From assembly GCA_002320605.1 (NCBI GenBank), contig DCKG01000036.1:35512-89116 (forward strand): DNA of 53,605 bases, in the 5' to 3' direction. Below, piece after piece: positions 9,069 through 17,426 of the stretch. Numbering within the stretch: the stretch's first letter is position 1; every line of letters starts with the position of its first letter. The DNA comes from Bacteroidales bacterium UBA1680. GTDB lineage: Bacteria; Bacteroidota; Bacteroidia; Bacteroidales; UBA932. The notes beneath the pieces are model-generated. The model saw only the letters and a program-made list of their open reading frames with translations. It was not told where the DNA came from and did no database searches. Position numbers and translations under genes: made by a program.

Positions 9069-9771
9069 CCGCTATTAACGCCAGCCCCATTAATACTAAA
9101 TTGCAGACTACAAAGATGGCGTTTTTCATTCTTTTTGCAAAATAATTAGCGTCACCCCCAGTGAAAACAACTATTTTTTCAGGGAAAAGCGACAAGTAGC
9201 CGCTTAGTTCAAACATTATGCCTGATACAACCCCTGATTGAATCGCAGTTTCCACGGAATCGCCTATCTGCCTTATCGTTACAGGAGGATCTGCAAGAGG
9301 GAGGTTCCTTGAGTATCTCTTCAAGGCCTGAAATCTAGTACGGAAGCCTAATGAAATATTACCCCCTGAATACTCCCCTTCTGGCTCTATCATATCTATT
9401 GTGAGAGTGGCTCCAAAGTCAAATATTAGGCAGCCTTTCCCTTTAAAAAGATATCTTGCCGCAATGACAGAAGCTGCCCTGTCTGGAGACAAATATTCAG
9501 GAATGCGATGTTTCATGAATATGTCGTCTGCCGCTTGCGGATCGAGTAAAATCAAATTTCCGCAGGAACTTCTCAATATATCTTTTTCACTTTCTTTAAT
9601 AGCTAGAGCAGAAGCGATTACCATAATCTCAGGCTTCTCTTTTTCCGTCAGGGAAACGATATATTCAATTACCTTCTCTCCCTGGTACCGAAACATCTTG
9701 CCAAGCGTCATCCCGTCTGCCCAGGCAGCTTTCAGAGCAGTATTTCCTATTTCAATTAATAGATTAGGCAT
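9046..9771 (-). CDS. coaX: Type III pantothenate kinase
   Basis: First step of coenzyme A synthesis: ATP-dependent phosphorylation of pantothenate, in the cytoplasm. At 241 residues it has the ASKHA-fold signatures of CoaX: an N-terminal phosphate-binding motif LLIEIGNTALK, SPDRAA with the probable catalytic Asp at residue 97, DFGATLTID at 118-126, GGNISLG and VFTGGDA. Two departures from the usual family are notable: Glu7 occupies the place of the normally invariant Asp in DxGN, and DFGATLTID replaces the usual D-x-GTA-x-T-x-D order. It overlaps the downstream barrel gene by 23 nt. The start sits in a GAATATG context. Confidence 0.88.
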   Translation of the reverse strand: MPNLLIEIGNTALKAAWADGMTLGKMFRYQGEKVIEYIVSLTEKEKPEIMVIASALAIKESEKDILRSSCGNLILLDPQAADDIFMKHRIPEYLSPDRAASVIAARYLFKGKGCLIFDFGATLTIDMIEPEGEYSGGNISLGFRTRFQALKRYSRNLPLADPPVTIRQIGDSVETAIQSGVVSGIMFELSGYLSLFPEKIVVFTGGDANYFAKRMKNAIFVVCNLVLMGLALIADEYVQNA

Positions 9772-9805
9772 ATTCTTAAAATCGCAAAACTTTTAAAGTT
9801 AGCAA

Positions 9806-12800
9806 TTATTGCAATTTCGACAAAGTCACCAAGGCCTTATCTAGAGAATCTATGCCTCTAGTCACGATTTTCAGCTTGCCTTCGCTCTGCTTAAGATTCA
9901 GAGAATCAGCATACTCATTAATTCTCTGTAGCATGTTGCTGAAAGTCTTTGTCCTGTAGTACGGCGACATCTGATTTGAAATGAAGAACATGATCATCAT
10001 TCCATTCTTGATGATGATTTTCTCGAAACCAAGTTTCCCACCAAGATTCCTGATTTTCACCACGTCGAACAGGTTGTCTACCTCTTCAGGAAGTTCTCCG
10101 AATCTGTCTTTCAGCTGGAACTTTATCCTGTCTATATCCTTATCGTTCCTAAGCGCATCCAGCTGCTGGTATATTCTTATCTTTTCGGCAGTTACATCTA
10201 TGTAAGAATCTGGAATCATGGCAGGCTGGTCTGTCTCTATCGTACAGTCTTCCACATAGGATTCCTCTGCTCTTCCGGAAGCGATGCCAGTCTCCACTCC
10301 AAGCTCGGACATTGCTTCTTCTATGATTTTCTGATAGGTTTCATAACCCATGTTTGTTATGAAGCCGCTCTGCTCTGCTCCTAAGAGGTTTCCAGCGCCT
10401 CTTATATCCAAATCCTGCATCGCAATGTTGAAACCGCTGCCTAAATCTGAGAACTCTTCTATTGCTTTCAGCCTCTTTCTAGCATCGTCTGTGATGGTTA
10501 CCAGAGGTGGAACTATCAAATAGCAGAATGCTTTGATATTAGATCTGCCTACTCGCCCCCGGAGCTGATGCAAATCACTTAAACCTATGTTCTGAGCCTG
10601 ATTAATTATTATAGTGTTGGCATTAGGAATATCCAAGCCGTTCTCTATGATCGTCGTGCAGAGGAGCATGTCATAATCTCCTTTAATAAAACCTAACATC
10701 CGATCTTCCAGTTCTTTAGATTCCATTTGACCATGTGCCACGCATATTCTCATGTCAGGCACCAGCCTATGCAGGATGTCATATATGGCAGGCAACTCCT
10801 CTATTTTATTGTGAAGGAAGAATACCTGTCCTCCACGGTTCAGCTCATAATTAATGATGCTCTTTATTTCTTTTTCATCGAAAAGAATTATTTCTGTCTG
10901 GGTCGGAATCCTATTTGGCGGAGGGGTATTTATTATTGAAAGGTCTCTGGCACCAAGCAAAGAGAATTGTAGGGTTCTAGGGATAGGCGTCGCCGTAAGG
11001 GTGAGTGTGTCAACCGAGTTCTTCAACTGACGTAGTTTCTCTTTGGCAGAAACGCCGAATTTCTGTTCCTCATCTATTACCAATAAGCCTAAATCTTTGA
11101 ATGCAAACTGATTGCTTAGAAGCTTATGAGTACCTATAATGATATCTATCTTCCCGTCCTTCAGTTTTTCTTTTATCTCGCCTATTTCTTTCGCCGTCCT
11201 CAGACGGCTCACGAAATCTATGTTGCAAGCAAAATTCTTCAGTCTCGCAGAAAAGGTTGCATAGTGCTGAAGCGCAAGGATGGTAGTCGGCACTAGCACA
11301 GCCACTTGCTTGCCATCAGTCACTGCCTTGAACGCCGCCCTTATCGCAATTTCTGTTTTTCCGAAACCTACGTCACCGCAAATGAGCCTATCCATTGGGC
11401 TAGGGTCTTCCATATCCCTTTTAACCGCCTTCGTAGCGGCTTCCTGATCAGGTGTGTCCTCGTACATGAATGAAGACTCCAGTTCTTCCTGCAAGTATCC
11501 ATCTGGGGAAAAAGCAAATCCCAGGGAAGCCTTTCTTTTAGCGTATAACTGAATAAGATCTTTAGCGATATCCTTAATCTTGGACTTAGCAGAAGTCTTC
11601 AGCGCTTGCCAACTCTTTGAACCCAACTTATTGATTTTAGGAGGCTCGCCATCTTTTGAGCGGAACTTGGAAATCTTATTTAAAGAATGAACTGACACGA
11701 ACACGACATCCCCATCCTTATACATCAGCTTCACGACCTCGTGCATTCTGCCCTTATCATCCTTCATTCTCACCAGACCGCCGAATATTCCCACTCCGTG
11801 ATCTATGTGAACGACATAATCGCCTATATTAAAGGCCGCTAAATCATTAATAGTAAGCTGTTCCGCCTTATCCACCGTACGACGCAGCGACACTCTGTGA
11901 AATCTGTCAAATATCTCATGATCTGAATAGCAGCAGATTTTGTCGTCATTATCTATGAAGCCAGAATGTATATTCTTGCCAGAGACAAACTGAGGCACTA
12001 TACCTCCATTCTGGGCGAATATAGATTTAAGCCTTTCTATCTGAGAATTCTTATCGCTGTAAATAAATACTTTATAACCGCTCTCTATTTTCTGCGTGAC
12101 ATCAGCGGAAAGAAGCTCGAAATTCTTGTTGAACGTCGGCTGGGGAGAAATATTGAAATTGATGGCTTCTGCATCAGCGGCGAGAGGGATATCTAGAAAA
12201 ACCTTATTGAAGCCCTTTAATTCCTTAAAAAATTCTCTTTCATGATACATGTCTGAAGAATCCAGCCAGAGCAAAGCATCTTTCGGGAATATTTCAGACA
12301 GAAATTTTCCGTCATTTTCTTCCGGCTTCGCAACGAAATCAGGAAAAATATCCATTTCCTCTCTTTCCTCTTTAGAAAGCTGCGTATTGCAGTCGAATAT
12401 ATGAATATCCTCTACCTCATCACCAAAGAAAGACAGCCTGAAAGGATCATTATAAGAATATGAGAATATATCGATTATCGAGCCTCTGATGGCATACTGC
12501 CCTGGAGCCGACACAAAATCTGCTTTTTCGAAGCCCTCGCTCGTCAATATATTCCTAATATCATCAAAAGAAATGCTCTCCCCTTTCTTTATTTTTACTA
12601 GCGCTCCGCTCATCTTAGCTTCTGAAGGAAGCTTCTCTTCCAAAGCCTCAGGATAAGTTACTACGAATAGCTTCTCTTTATTTTCTTTATTAGAGATGAG
12701 TTTCCCTACGGCTGAAGTCCTCTGAACGCTGAGGGAAGATTTATAATTGCTACGCTCTACTCCTTTTCCAGAATCTGGCAAGAAGAAAACAATGTCACCT

Positions 12801-12997
12801 TCAATTAAACCGTAAAGGTCAGAAGCGCAATATTCTGCGCTTTCTCTATCTGGGAGCACTATTACATTCGTTCCAGCTGCAGCTGACTGCGAAACTACGA
12901 ACCATCTCGCTGAAAGAAATAGCCCCTTGCACAAGGCAGTGCCGTTATTTTTAATTTTTTCTGATAGTTTTGCAGCAGAATTGGAAGATATCAACAT
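9806..12997 (-). CDS. mfd: Transcription-repair coupling factor Mfd
   Basis: DNA translocase that removes RNA polymerase stalled at lesions and recruits UvrA. From the ATG at 12997 it encodes 1063 residues, somewhat shorter than the 1148 of Escherichia coli. Domains in order: UvrB-like N terminus (to about 300), the RNA-polymerase-interaction domain (NIGDYVVHIDHGVGIFGGL, about 390-470), a superfamily 2 helicase with Walker A GDVGFGKTEIA and DEEQ box VIDEEQKFGV, TATPIPRTLQ, QLRGRVGRS, and the TRCF C-terminal domain. The frame extends two codons to a GTG at 13003, but ATG is preferred. It stands 34 nt upstream of coaX and may lead that transcript. Confidence 0.96.
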   Translation of the reverse strand: MLISSNSAAKLSEKIKNNGTALCKGLFLSARWFVVSQSAAAGTNVIVLPDRESAEYCASDLYGLIEGDIVFFLPDSGKGVERSNYKSSLSVQRTSAVGKLISNKENKEKLFVVTYPEALEEKLPSEAKMSGALVKIKKGESISFDDIRNILTSEGFEKADFVSAPGQYAIRGSIIDIFSYSYNDPFRLSFFGDEVEDIHIFDCNTQLSKEEREEMDIFPDFVAKPEENDGKFLSEIFPKDALLWLDSSDMYHEREFFKELKGFNKVFLDIPLAADAEAINFNISPQPTFNKNFELLSADVTQKIESGYKVFIYSDKNSQIERLKSIFAQNGGIVPQFVSGKNIHSGFIDNDDKICCYSDHEIFDRFHRVSLRRTVDKAEQLTINDLAAFNIGDYVVHIDHGVGIFGGLVRMKDDKGRMHEVVKLMYKDGDVVFVSVHSLNKISKFRSKDGEPPKINKLGSKSWQALKTSAKSKIKDIAKDLIQLYAKRKASLGFAFSPDGYLQEELESSFMYEDTPDQEAATKAVKRDMEDPSPMDRLICGDVGFGKTEIAIRAAFKAVTDGKQVAVLVPTTILALQHYATFSARLKNFACNIDFVSRLRTAKEIGEIKEKLKDGKIDIIIGTHKLLSNQFAFKDLGLLVIDEEQKFGVSAKEKLRQLKNSVDTLTLTATPIPRTLQFSLLGARDLSIINTPPPNRIPTQTEIILFDEKEIKSIINYELNRGGQVFFLHNKIEELPAIYDILHRLVPDMRICVAHGQMESKELEDRMLGFIKGDYDMLLCTTIIENGLDIPNANTIIINQAQNIGLSDLHQLRGRVGRSNIKAFCYLIVPPLVTITDDARKRLKAIEEFSDLGSGFNIAMQDLDIRGAGNLLGAEQSGFITNMGYETYQKIIEEAMSELGVETGIASGRAEESYVEDCTIETDQPAMIPDSYIDVTAEKIRIYQQLDALRNDKDIDRIKFQLKDRFGELPEEVDNLFDVVKIRNLGGKLGFEKIIIKNGMMIMFFISNQMSPYYRTKTFSNMLQRINEYADSLNLKQSEGKLKIVTRGIDSLDKALVTLSKLQ

Positions 12998-13148
12998 TTT
13001 CACTCAAATTCGGTTAATAACCTGTTCATAACGTTGTGGATTTAGGCAGTAAAAAAGTTCATATATTTCCAGCATTATTTTTCAACAATCTTTCAATAGC
13101 CTGTCACACATGATATGAACAGAAAAATGCCTTGATAAAAGTTTGATA

Positions 13149-13156
13149 CAAAGGTA
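13149..13156 (-). promoter_or_regulatory. Putative -7 element for mfd
   Basis: Minus-strand TACCTTTG matches TAnnTTTG in the mfd-ruvB divergent region, with a TTG 22 nt further upstream. The implied leader before mfd would be about 145 nt, longer than usual here. Confidence 0.4.
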
Positions 13157-13217
13157 TATAACTTAGTTATCAACTTTTCAACATCTGTTAAATAACAAAC
13201 ATTAATAAATAAAAATC

Positions 13218-13225
13218 TATATTTG
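13218..13225 (+). promoter_or_regulatory. Putative -7 element for ruvB
   Basis: TATATTTG matches the TAnnTTTG consensus exactly and lies 11 nt before the ruvB ATG, implying a very short leader. It favours the second in-frame ATG (13246) about as much as the first. Confidence 0.45.
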
Positions 13226-13236
13226 TAATTACTTAA

Positions 13237-14277
13237 ATGAACCAAATGGAAGAATTCAATCCTCGTAATACAAACGTCGACAAAGATAAAGATTTGGACG
13301 GAATTATCCGCCCGCAAGAACTAGATGATTTCACGGGACAGAAAGAAATAGTCTCTAATCTGAATATTTACATAAAGGCAGCTAAAATGCGTGGAGAAGC
13401 GCTTGATCATGTGCTTTTTCACGGGCCTCCAGGCTTAGGAAAGACTACTCTCGCTCACATCATAGCCAATGAAATGGGCGTTAACATGAAAATTACCTCA
13501 GGACCGGTTCTGGATAAGCCAGGCGATCTTGCCGGACTTCTCACTTCGCTCGATAAAGGCGATGTCCTATTTATTGATGAGATTCATAGGCTTTCTCCTG
13601 AAGTCGAGGAGTATCTATATTCCGCGATGGAAGATTATGTGATAGATATTATGATAGATAAAGGGCCAGGTGCAAGGTCCGTGAGGATTTCTCTCAATCC
13701 TTTCACTCTTGTGGGAGCGACGACCAGAAGCGGGCTGCTGACCTCTCCTCTGCGAGAAAGATTCGGAATAAAATGCGCCCTTGAATATTATGATACTTCA
13801 GATTTAGTGAGAATAGTGAATCGTAGCGCTGGAATATTGAATATAGGAATAGATGCTGACGCTGCTTCTGAGATAGCTCTTAGGAGCAGAGGCACTCCAA
13901 GAATTGCTAATTCCCTTCTGAGGCGTGTTCGTGATTTCGCTCAGGTGATGGGAGATGGCAGGATAGATATTAATATATCCAAGTACGCTCTGAATAAATT
14001 AAAAATCGACACTAGAGGTCTTGATTCTATTGACAATAAGATATTAAGAACAATCATAACCACATTCAAGGGGGGTCCTGTCGGTGCCAATACCATTGCT
14101 ACGGCCATAAGCGAGGATCAAGGCACCTACGAAGAGGTGTATGAGCCTTTCCTGATTAAGGAAGGATTCATCGTGCGCACACAGCGTGGCAGGATTGCCA
14201 CTGAGATTGCATATCATCACCTAGGATTGGACGACGAGCTTGAAGCAAACAAAGCAGAGAACGGAACGCTTTTTTAA
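13237..14277 (+). CDS. ruvB: Holliday junction branch migration helicase RuvB
   Basis: Hexameric AAA+ motor that works with RuvA to migrate Holliday junctions. The 346 residues match the family. Visible: IRPQELDDFTGQ near residue 25, Walker A GPPGLGKTT near residue 65, Walker B/DEIH FIDEIHRLSPEVEE, sensor region GATTRSGLLTSPLRERFG near residue 165, and the C-terminal winged helix with RTQRGRIAT. ATG at 13237 is listed; the ATG three codons later is equally plausible. ruvA is in the window but 12 kb away and in the opposite orientation, so the pair is split. There is no terminator of note between it and susC. Confidence 0.97.
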   Translation: MNQMEEFNPRNTNVDKDKDLDGIIRPQELDDFTGQKEIVSNLNIYIKAAKMRGEALDHVLFHGPPGLGKTTLAHIIANEMGVNMKITSGPVLDKPGDLAGLLTSLDKGDVLFIDEIHRLSPEVEEYLYSAMEDYVIDIMIDKGPGARSVRISLNPFTLVGATTRSGLLTSPLRERFGIKCALEYYDTSDLVRIVNRSAGILNIGIDADAASEIALRSRGTPRIANSLLRRVRDFAQVMGDGRIDINISKYALNKLKIDTRGLDSIDNKILRTIITTFKGGPVGANTIATAISEDQGTYEEVYEPFLIKEGFIVRTQRGRIATEIAYHHLGLDDELEANKAENGTLF

Positions 14278-14333
14278 ATAGTTAGCCTCTATCGGCAATT
14301 CAAAATATTAAAGAATCGTAAGAAAAGCTTTTA

Positions 14334-14341
14334 AAACGTTT
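14334..14341. promoter_or_regulatory. AAACGTTT palindrome upstream of susC (candidate operator)
   Basis: A perfect 8-bp palindrome within AAAACGTTT, 100 nt upstream of the susC start. The same 9-mer occurs twice, 20 bp apart, upstream of the secreted-protein gene at 47823. CG-centred palindromes of this kind are typical of LacI/GalR-family operators; no regulator gene is nearby, so the function is inferred. Confidence 0.35.
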
Positions 14342-14384
14342 GATTACATACCTGCTAAATAAACAATAGATTCATAAAAAATAT

Positions 14385-14392
14385 TATTTTTG
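14385..14392 (+). promoter_or_regulatory. Putative -7 element for susCD
   Basis: TATTTTTG matches TAnnTTTG 41 nt before the susC ATG. No convincing -33 TTTG was seen, which is compatible with activator or ECF-dependent control but does not show it. Confidence 0.4.
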
Positions 14393-14433
14393 TAATCTGT
14401 AAACCGATCACGTTTTATAACACTAATAGTTTT

Positions 14434-17406
14434 ATGAGTCTAAAAAGAATTTCTTTAGTTAGTAGCTTCAAGGCTTTTGCTTTGGCTGCACTGATGCTAT
14501 GTACTTCTGTCGCTTATGCGCAGCAAGGAATCGTTAAAGGAAAAATAATTGACGATGAAGGAATTCCTATTGCTGGAGCCAGCGTAATTCAGAAGGGTAC
14601 GACTAATGGTACCTATACTGATGTTGACGGTAACTACGAGATAACCGTGAGCAACATGAAGAATAGCGTGCTTCAATTCACTTTCGTTGGTTTCAATACT
14701 ATCGACGAAACGATTAACGGAAGAACTAGCATTAACGTGACGATGAATCAGTCCGTTATCAATCTAGGAGAGGCTGTGGCAGTAGGTTATGGTACTCAGA
14801 CTCGTAGAGAGATCACTGGTTCCATAGCAAATGTTTCCGAGGAAAATTTCAATAAAGGCGTTACGAGGGATGCTGCCGACCTGCTTCAGGGCAAGGTGGC
14901 AGGCCTTCAGATAACGACAGGTTCTGGTGACGTGACGCGCGGGGCTCAGATTCGCCTTCGCGGTACTTCCACGCTTCAGAATGATCAGGGCCCAATGATC
15001 GTTATAGACGGAGTTCCTGGAGGGGACATGTCGACTGTCTCGCCTACTGACATAGCATCTATCTCCGTCCTCAAGGATGCATCTTCTGCTGCCATTTACG
15101 GATCACGCGCCGCTGGCGGAGTTATTCTCATAACCACAAAGAGAGGCTCCGGTTCCAATACTCAGGTTTCTTATAATGGCTACGTTACTATGGACAAAGT
15201 TGCCAACAAGCCAGACCTGATGAATGCTGCTGAATGGAGAGCTGCCAATAAGGAACTTGGAAACGATATCAGCGGATATGATAGCTATACGGCTGATACA
15301 GACTGGTTCGACGAGATTCTTCGCACAGGAGTTTCTCAGAACCATTCCATCTCTCTTTCAGGTGGCACAGGACATAGCAATTATCGTGCTTCCTACACTT
15401 ATCTCGATAGAAAGGGTATAGCTCGCGACAACTATATGAAACGCCATAGCTTCCGTTTCCAAGTTCAACAGCGTGCTCTTGAGGATAGACTTCGTTTCGG
15501 TCTGACGGCATCTGGCAACCTGTCTGATAGCAGCAGGCCTAATGCAACCGATTACATCCTGGCCTACAACATGCTTCCGGTTTACCCTGTCTACAATGAG
15601 GACGGTTCTTATTTCACTGGCGCGAACCATAATTACGATCAAGGTAACCCTGTTCAGGATCAAGACCAGAACTACAGGAAAAGCAGCATGTCCTACTTCT
15701 ACGGTCAAGGAGACATACAGTACGACATCATGGATGGTCTGAATGCTAAAATTAGCCTTTATAAGAGCCGATTCATGAACGACTATCGCGCTTGGGAAGA
15801 TCCAAGGAACGTAATAGGCCAGGACAATAACGGAGCTGCAACCCGCAGGAACATGAAGTGGGATCGCGACCTCATGGAAATAACATTGAATTACGATAAT
15901 GCTTTTGGAAGCGAGGGCCAGCATAAAGTAGAAGGATTGGCAGGATATTCCTGGGAGTCCAATACTTACGGCAGCCAGTATGCTTATGCCACCAATTTCG
16001 CAGTGACTTCCATGGGTGCCGACAACATACAGGCAGGTAATACATTGAAAATCGGTAATGTGACATCTGACAGAAATAATTACAAGCTTATTTCTTTCTA
16101 TGCCAGGGGTCATTACAGTTTCCGTGACAGATACATGGTTACTGCTATGGTTCGTCGCGACGGTTCTTCAAAATTCGGTAAGAATCACAAATGGGGCTGG
16201 TTCCCTTCAGTGTCAGCTGCATGGGGAATATCCCAGGAGCCTTTCATGAGTAACGTGAAATGGGTGAACGACTTGAAACTTCGTGTTGGTTACGGTATAA
16301 TTGGTAACCAGGATGGTCTTCAGCCTTATAAGTCGCTCGAACTTTATGAGCCTTATGGAACCTACTATAACAATGGGGCTCAGTCCACTTCATTCCGTAT
16401 TTCTCAGAATGCAAACCCTAACCTTAAATGGGAAGAGACTGCTACTTTCAACGTAGGACTTGATTTCCAATTCTGGAACAATAGGATTGGCGGTACCATC
16501 GAGTACTACAGCAAGAAGACTTCTGACATGCTTTACAACTATTCAGTTCCTACTCCTACCTACGTATACAGCACGATTGCTGCCAATGTGGGAGATATGA
16601 CAAACAAAGGAATAGAGTTATTGCTGAATGTAGACGTAATCAGGAACAAGGCATTCTCTTGGACTACATCCGTCAATCTTTCCCACAATAAGAATGAAAT
16701 CACAAAGCTTTCCAACGATGTCTATAAGACTGAACGTGTGTACGTTGGCGATCCTTGGATTCGTGGAGCTTCCGGAGTAACCTCTCATATAGTTGAGGTA
16801 GGCCATCCTGTAGGCCAGTTCTTCATGCTCAAGTGCGACGGCATCGACGAGAACGGTAAATTCATCATAGAGGACATCAAGAAAGATGGACAAATCACCG
16901 ATGACGACCGTACATATTGCGGTTCAGCCCAGCCAAAGCTTACTTTCGGATGGAACAACACGTTCAACTGGAAGAATTGGGATGCCAGTTTCTTCATTCG
17001 CGGAACCATAGGCAACAAGGTTCTGAACAACCCTAAGGCTGCTTACGGTAACAACACTTACATCGCAGGTTGCAACGTAATGAAGAATTCTTCGCTCATG
17101 AAATTGAGAGAGAACTCACGTGTCTGCTCTTACTATCTTGAGGATGCTTCATTTGCACGTCTTGATAATGCTTCAATAGGCTACACTTTCAATACCGATA
17201 AGATTAAATGGCTTCAGAAAGCTCGCGTCTACCTAGCGGTTCAGAACCTGTTCGTGATAACGGGCTATTCAGGACTTGACCCTGAGGTCGAAATCAATCG
17301 TGGAGAACCTAGCGATAACAATGCTGGATTGTCCCCTGGAATCGAGCCACGTAACTACATGCCTAAGGCTCGTTCATTCACATTCGGCGTTAACCTGGCA
17401 TTCTAA
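14434..17406 (+). CDS. SusC/RagA-family TonB-linked outer-membrane protein
   Basis: TonB-dependent transporter that forms a lidded channel with its SusD partner to import glycans or peptides. The 990-residue protein has a signal peptide (cleavage near residue 29, VAYAQ), a CarboxypepD-regulatory-like domain (about 33-110, GKIIDDEGIPIAGASVIQKG), a plug domain (about 115-235, with LQGKVAGLQI and VLKDASSAAIYGSRAAGGV), and a long beta-barrel ending FTFGVNLAF. No anti-sigma-interacting N-terminal extension is present, so ECF/anti-sigma control is unlikely. susD follows 20 nt later. There is no adjacent hydrolase or regulator, so the substrate is unknown. It contains only two GAATAT/ATATTC hexamers, far fewer than most neighbours. 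Confidence 0.95.
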   Translation: MSLKRISLVSSFKAFALAALMLCTSVAYAQQGIVKGKIIDDEGIPIAGASVIQKGTTNGTYTDVDGNYEITVSNMKNSVLQFTFVGFNTIDETINGRTSINVTMNQSVINLGEAVAVGYGTQTRREITGSIANVSEENFNKGVTRDAADLLQGKVAGLQITTGSGDVTRGAQIRLRGTSTLQNDQGPMIVIDGVPGGDMSTVSPTDIASISVLKDASSAAIYGSRAAGGVILITTKRGSGSNTQVSYNGYVTMDKVANKPDLMNAAEWRAANKELGNDISGYDSYTADTDWFDEILRTGVSQNHSISLSGGTGHSNYRASYTYLDRKGIARDNYMKRHSFRFQVQQRALEDRLRFGLTASGNLSDSSRPNATDYILAYNMLPVYPVYNEDGSYFTGANHNYDQGNPVQDQDQNYRKSSMSYFYGQGDIQYDIMDGLNAKISLYKSRFMNDYRAWEDPRNVIGQDNNGAATRRNMKWDRDLMEITLNYDNAFGSEGQHKVEGLAGYSWESNTYGSQYAYATNFAVTSMGADNIQAGNTLKIGNVTSDRNNYKLISFYARGHYSFRDRYMVTAMVRRDGSSKFGKNHKWGWFPSVSAAWGISQEPFMSNVKWVNDLKLRVGYGIIGNQDGLQPYKSLELYEPYGTYYNNGAQSTSFRISQNANPNLKWEETATFNVGLDFQFWNNRIGGTIEYYSKKTSDMLYNYSVPTPTYVYSTIAANVGDMTNKGIELLLNVDVIRNKAFSWTTSVNLSHNKNEITKLSNDVYKTERVYVGDPWIRGASGVTSHIVEVGHPVGQFFMLKCDGIDENGKFIIEDIKKDGQITDDDRTYCGSAQPKLTFGWNNTFNWKNWDASFFIRGTIGNKVLNNPKAAYGNNTYIAGCNVMKNSSLMKLRENSRVCSYYLEDASFARLDNASIGYTFNTDKIKWLQKARVYLAVQNLFVITGYSGLDPEVEINRGEPSDNNAGLSPGIEPRNYMPKARSFTFGVNLAF

Positions 17407-17412
17407 TCATAT

Positions 17413-17418
17413 AGGAGG
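17413..17418 (+). promoter_or_regulatory. Shine-Dalgarno site of susD
   Basis: AGGAGG lies 8 nt before the susD ATG. Consensus Shine-Dalgarno sites are rare in this window; the others seen are before mnmG (24442) and sufE (28347), all internal operon genes. Confidence 0.6.
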
Positions 17419-17426
17419 AATAAAAT

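Noticed and set aside
13004..13236. AT-rich mfd-ruvB gap as an origin of replication
   Set aside because: Only one near-match to a DnaA box (TGTGGATTT) and loose TTATCAAC-type sequences; no cluster, no dnaA or dnaN nearby.
15358..16113. 251-codon open frame antisense to susC
   Set aside because: Shadow of the susC frame; no recognisable domain and no initiation context.
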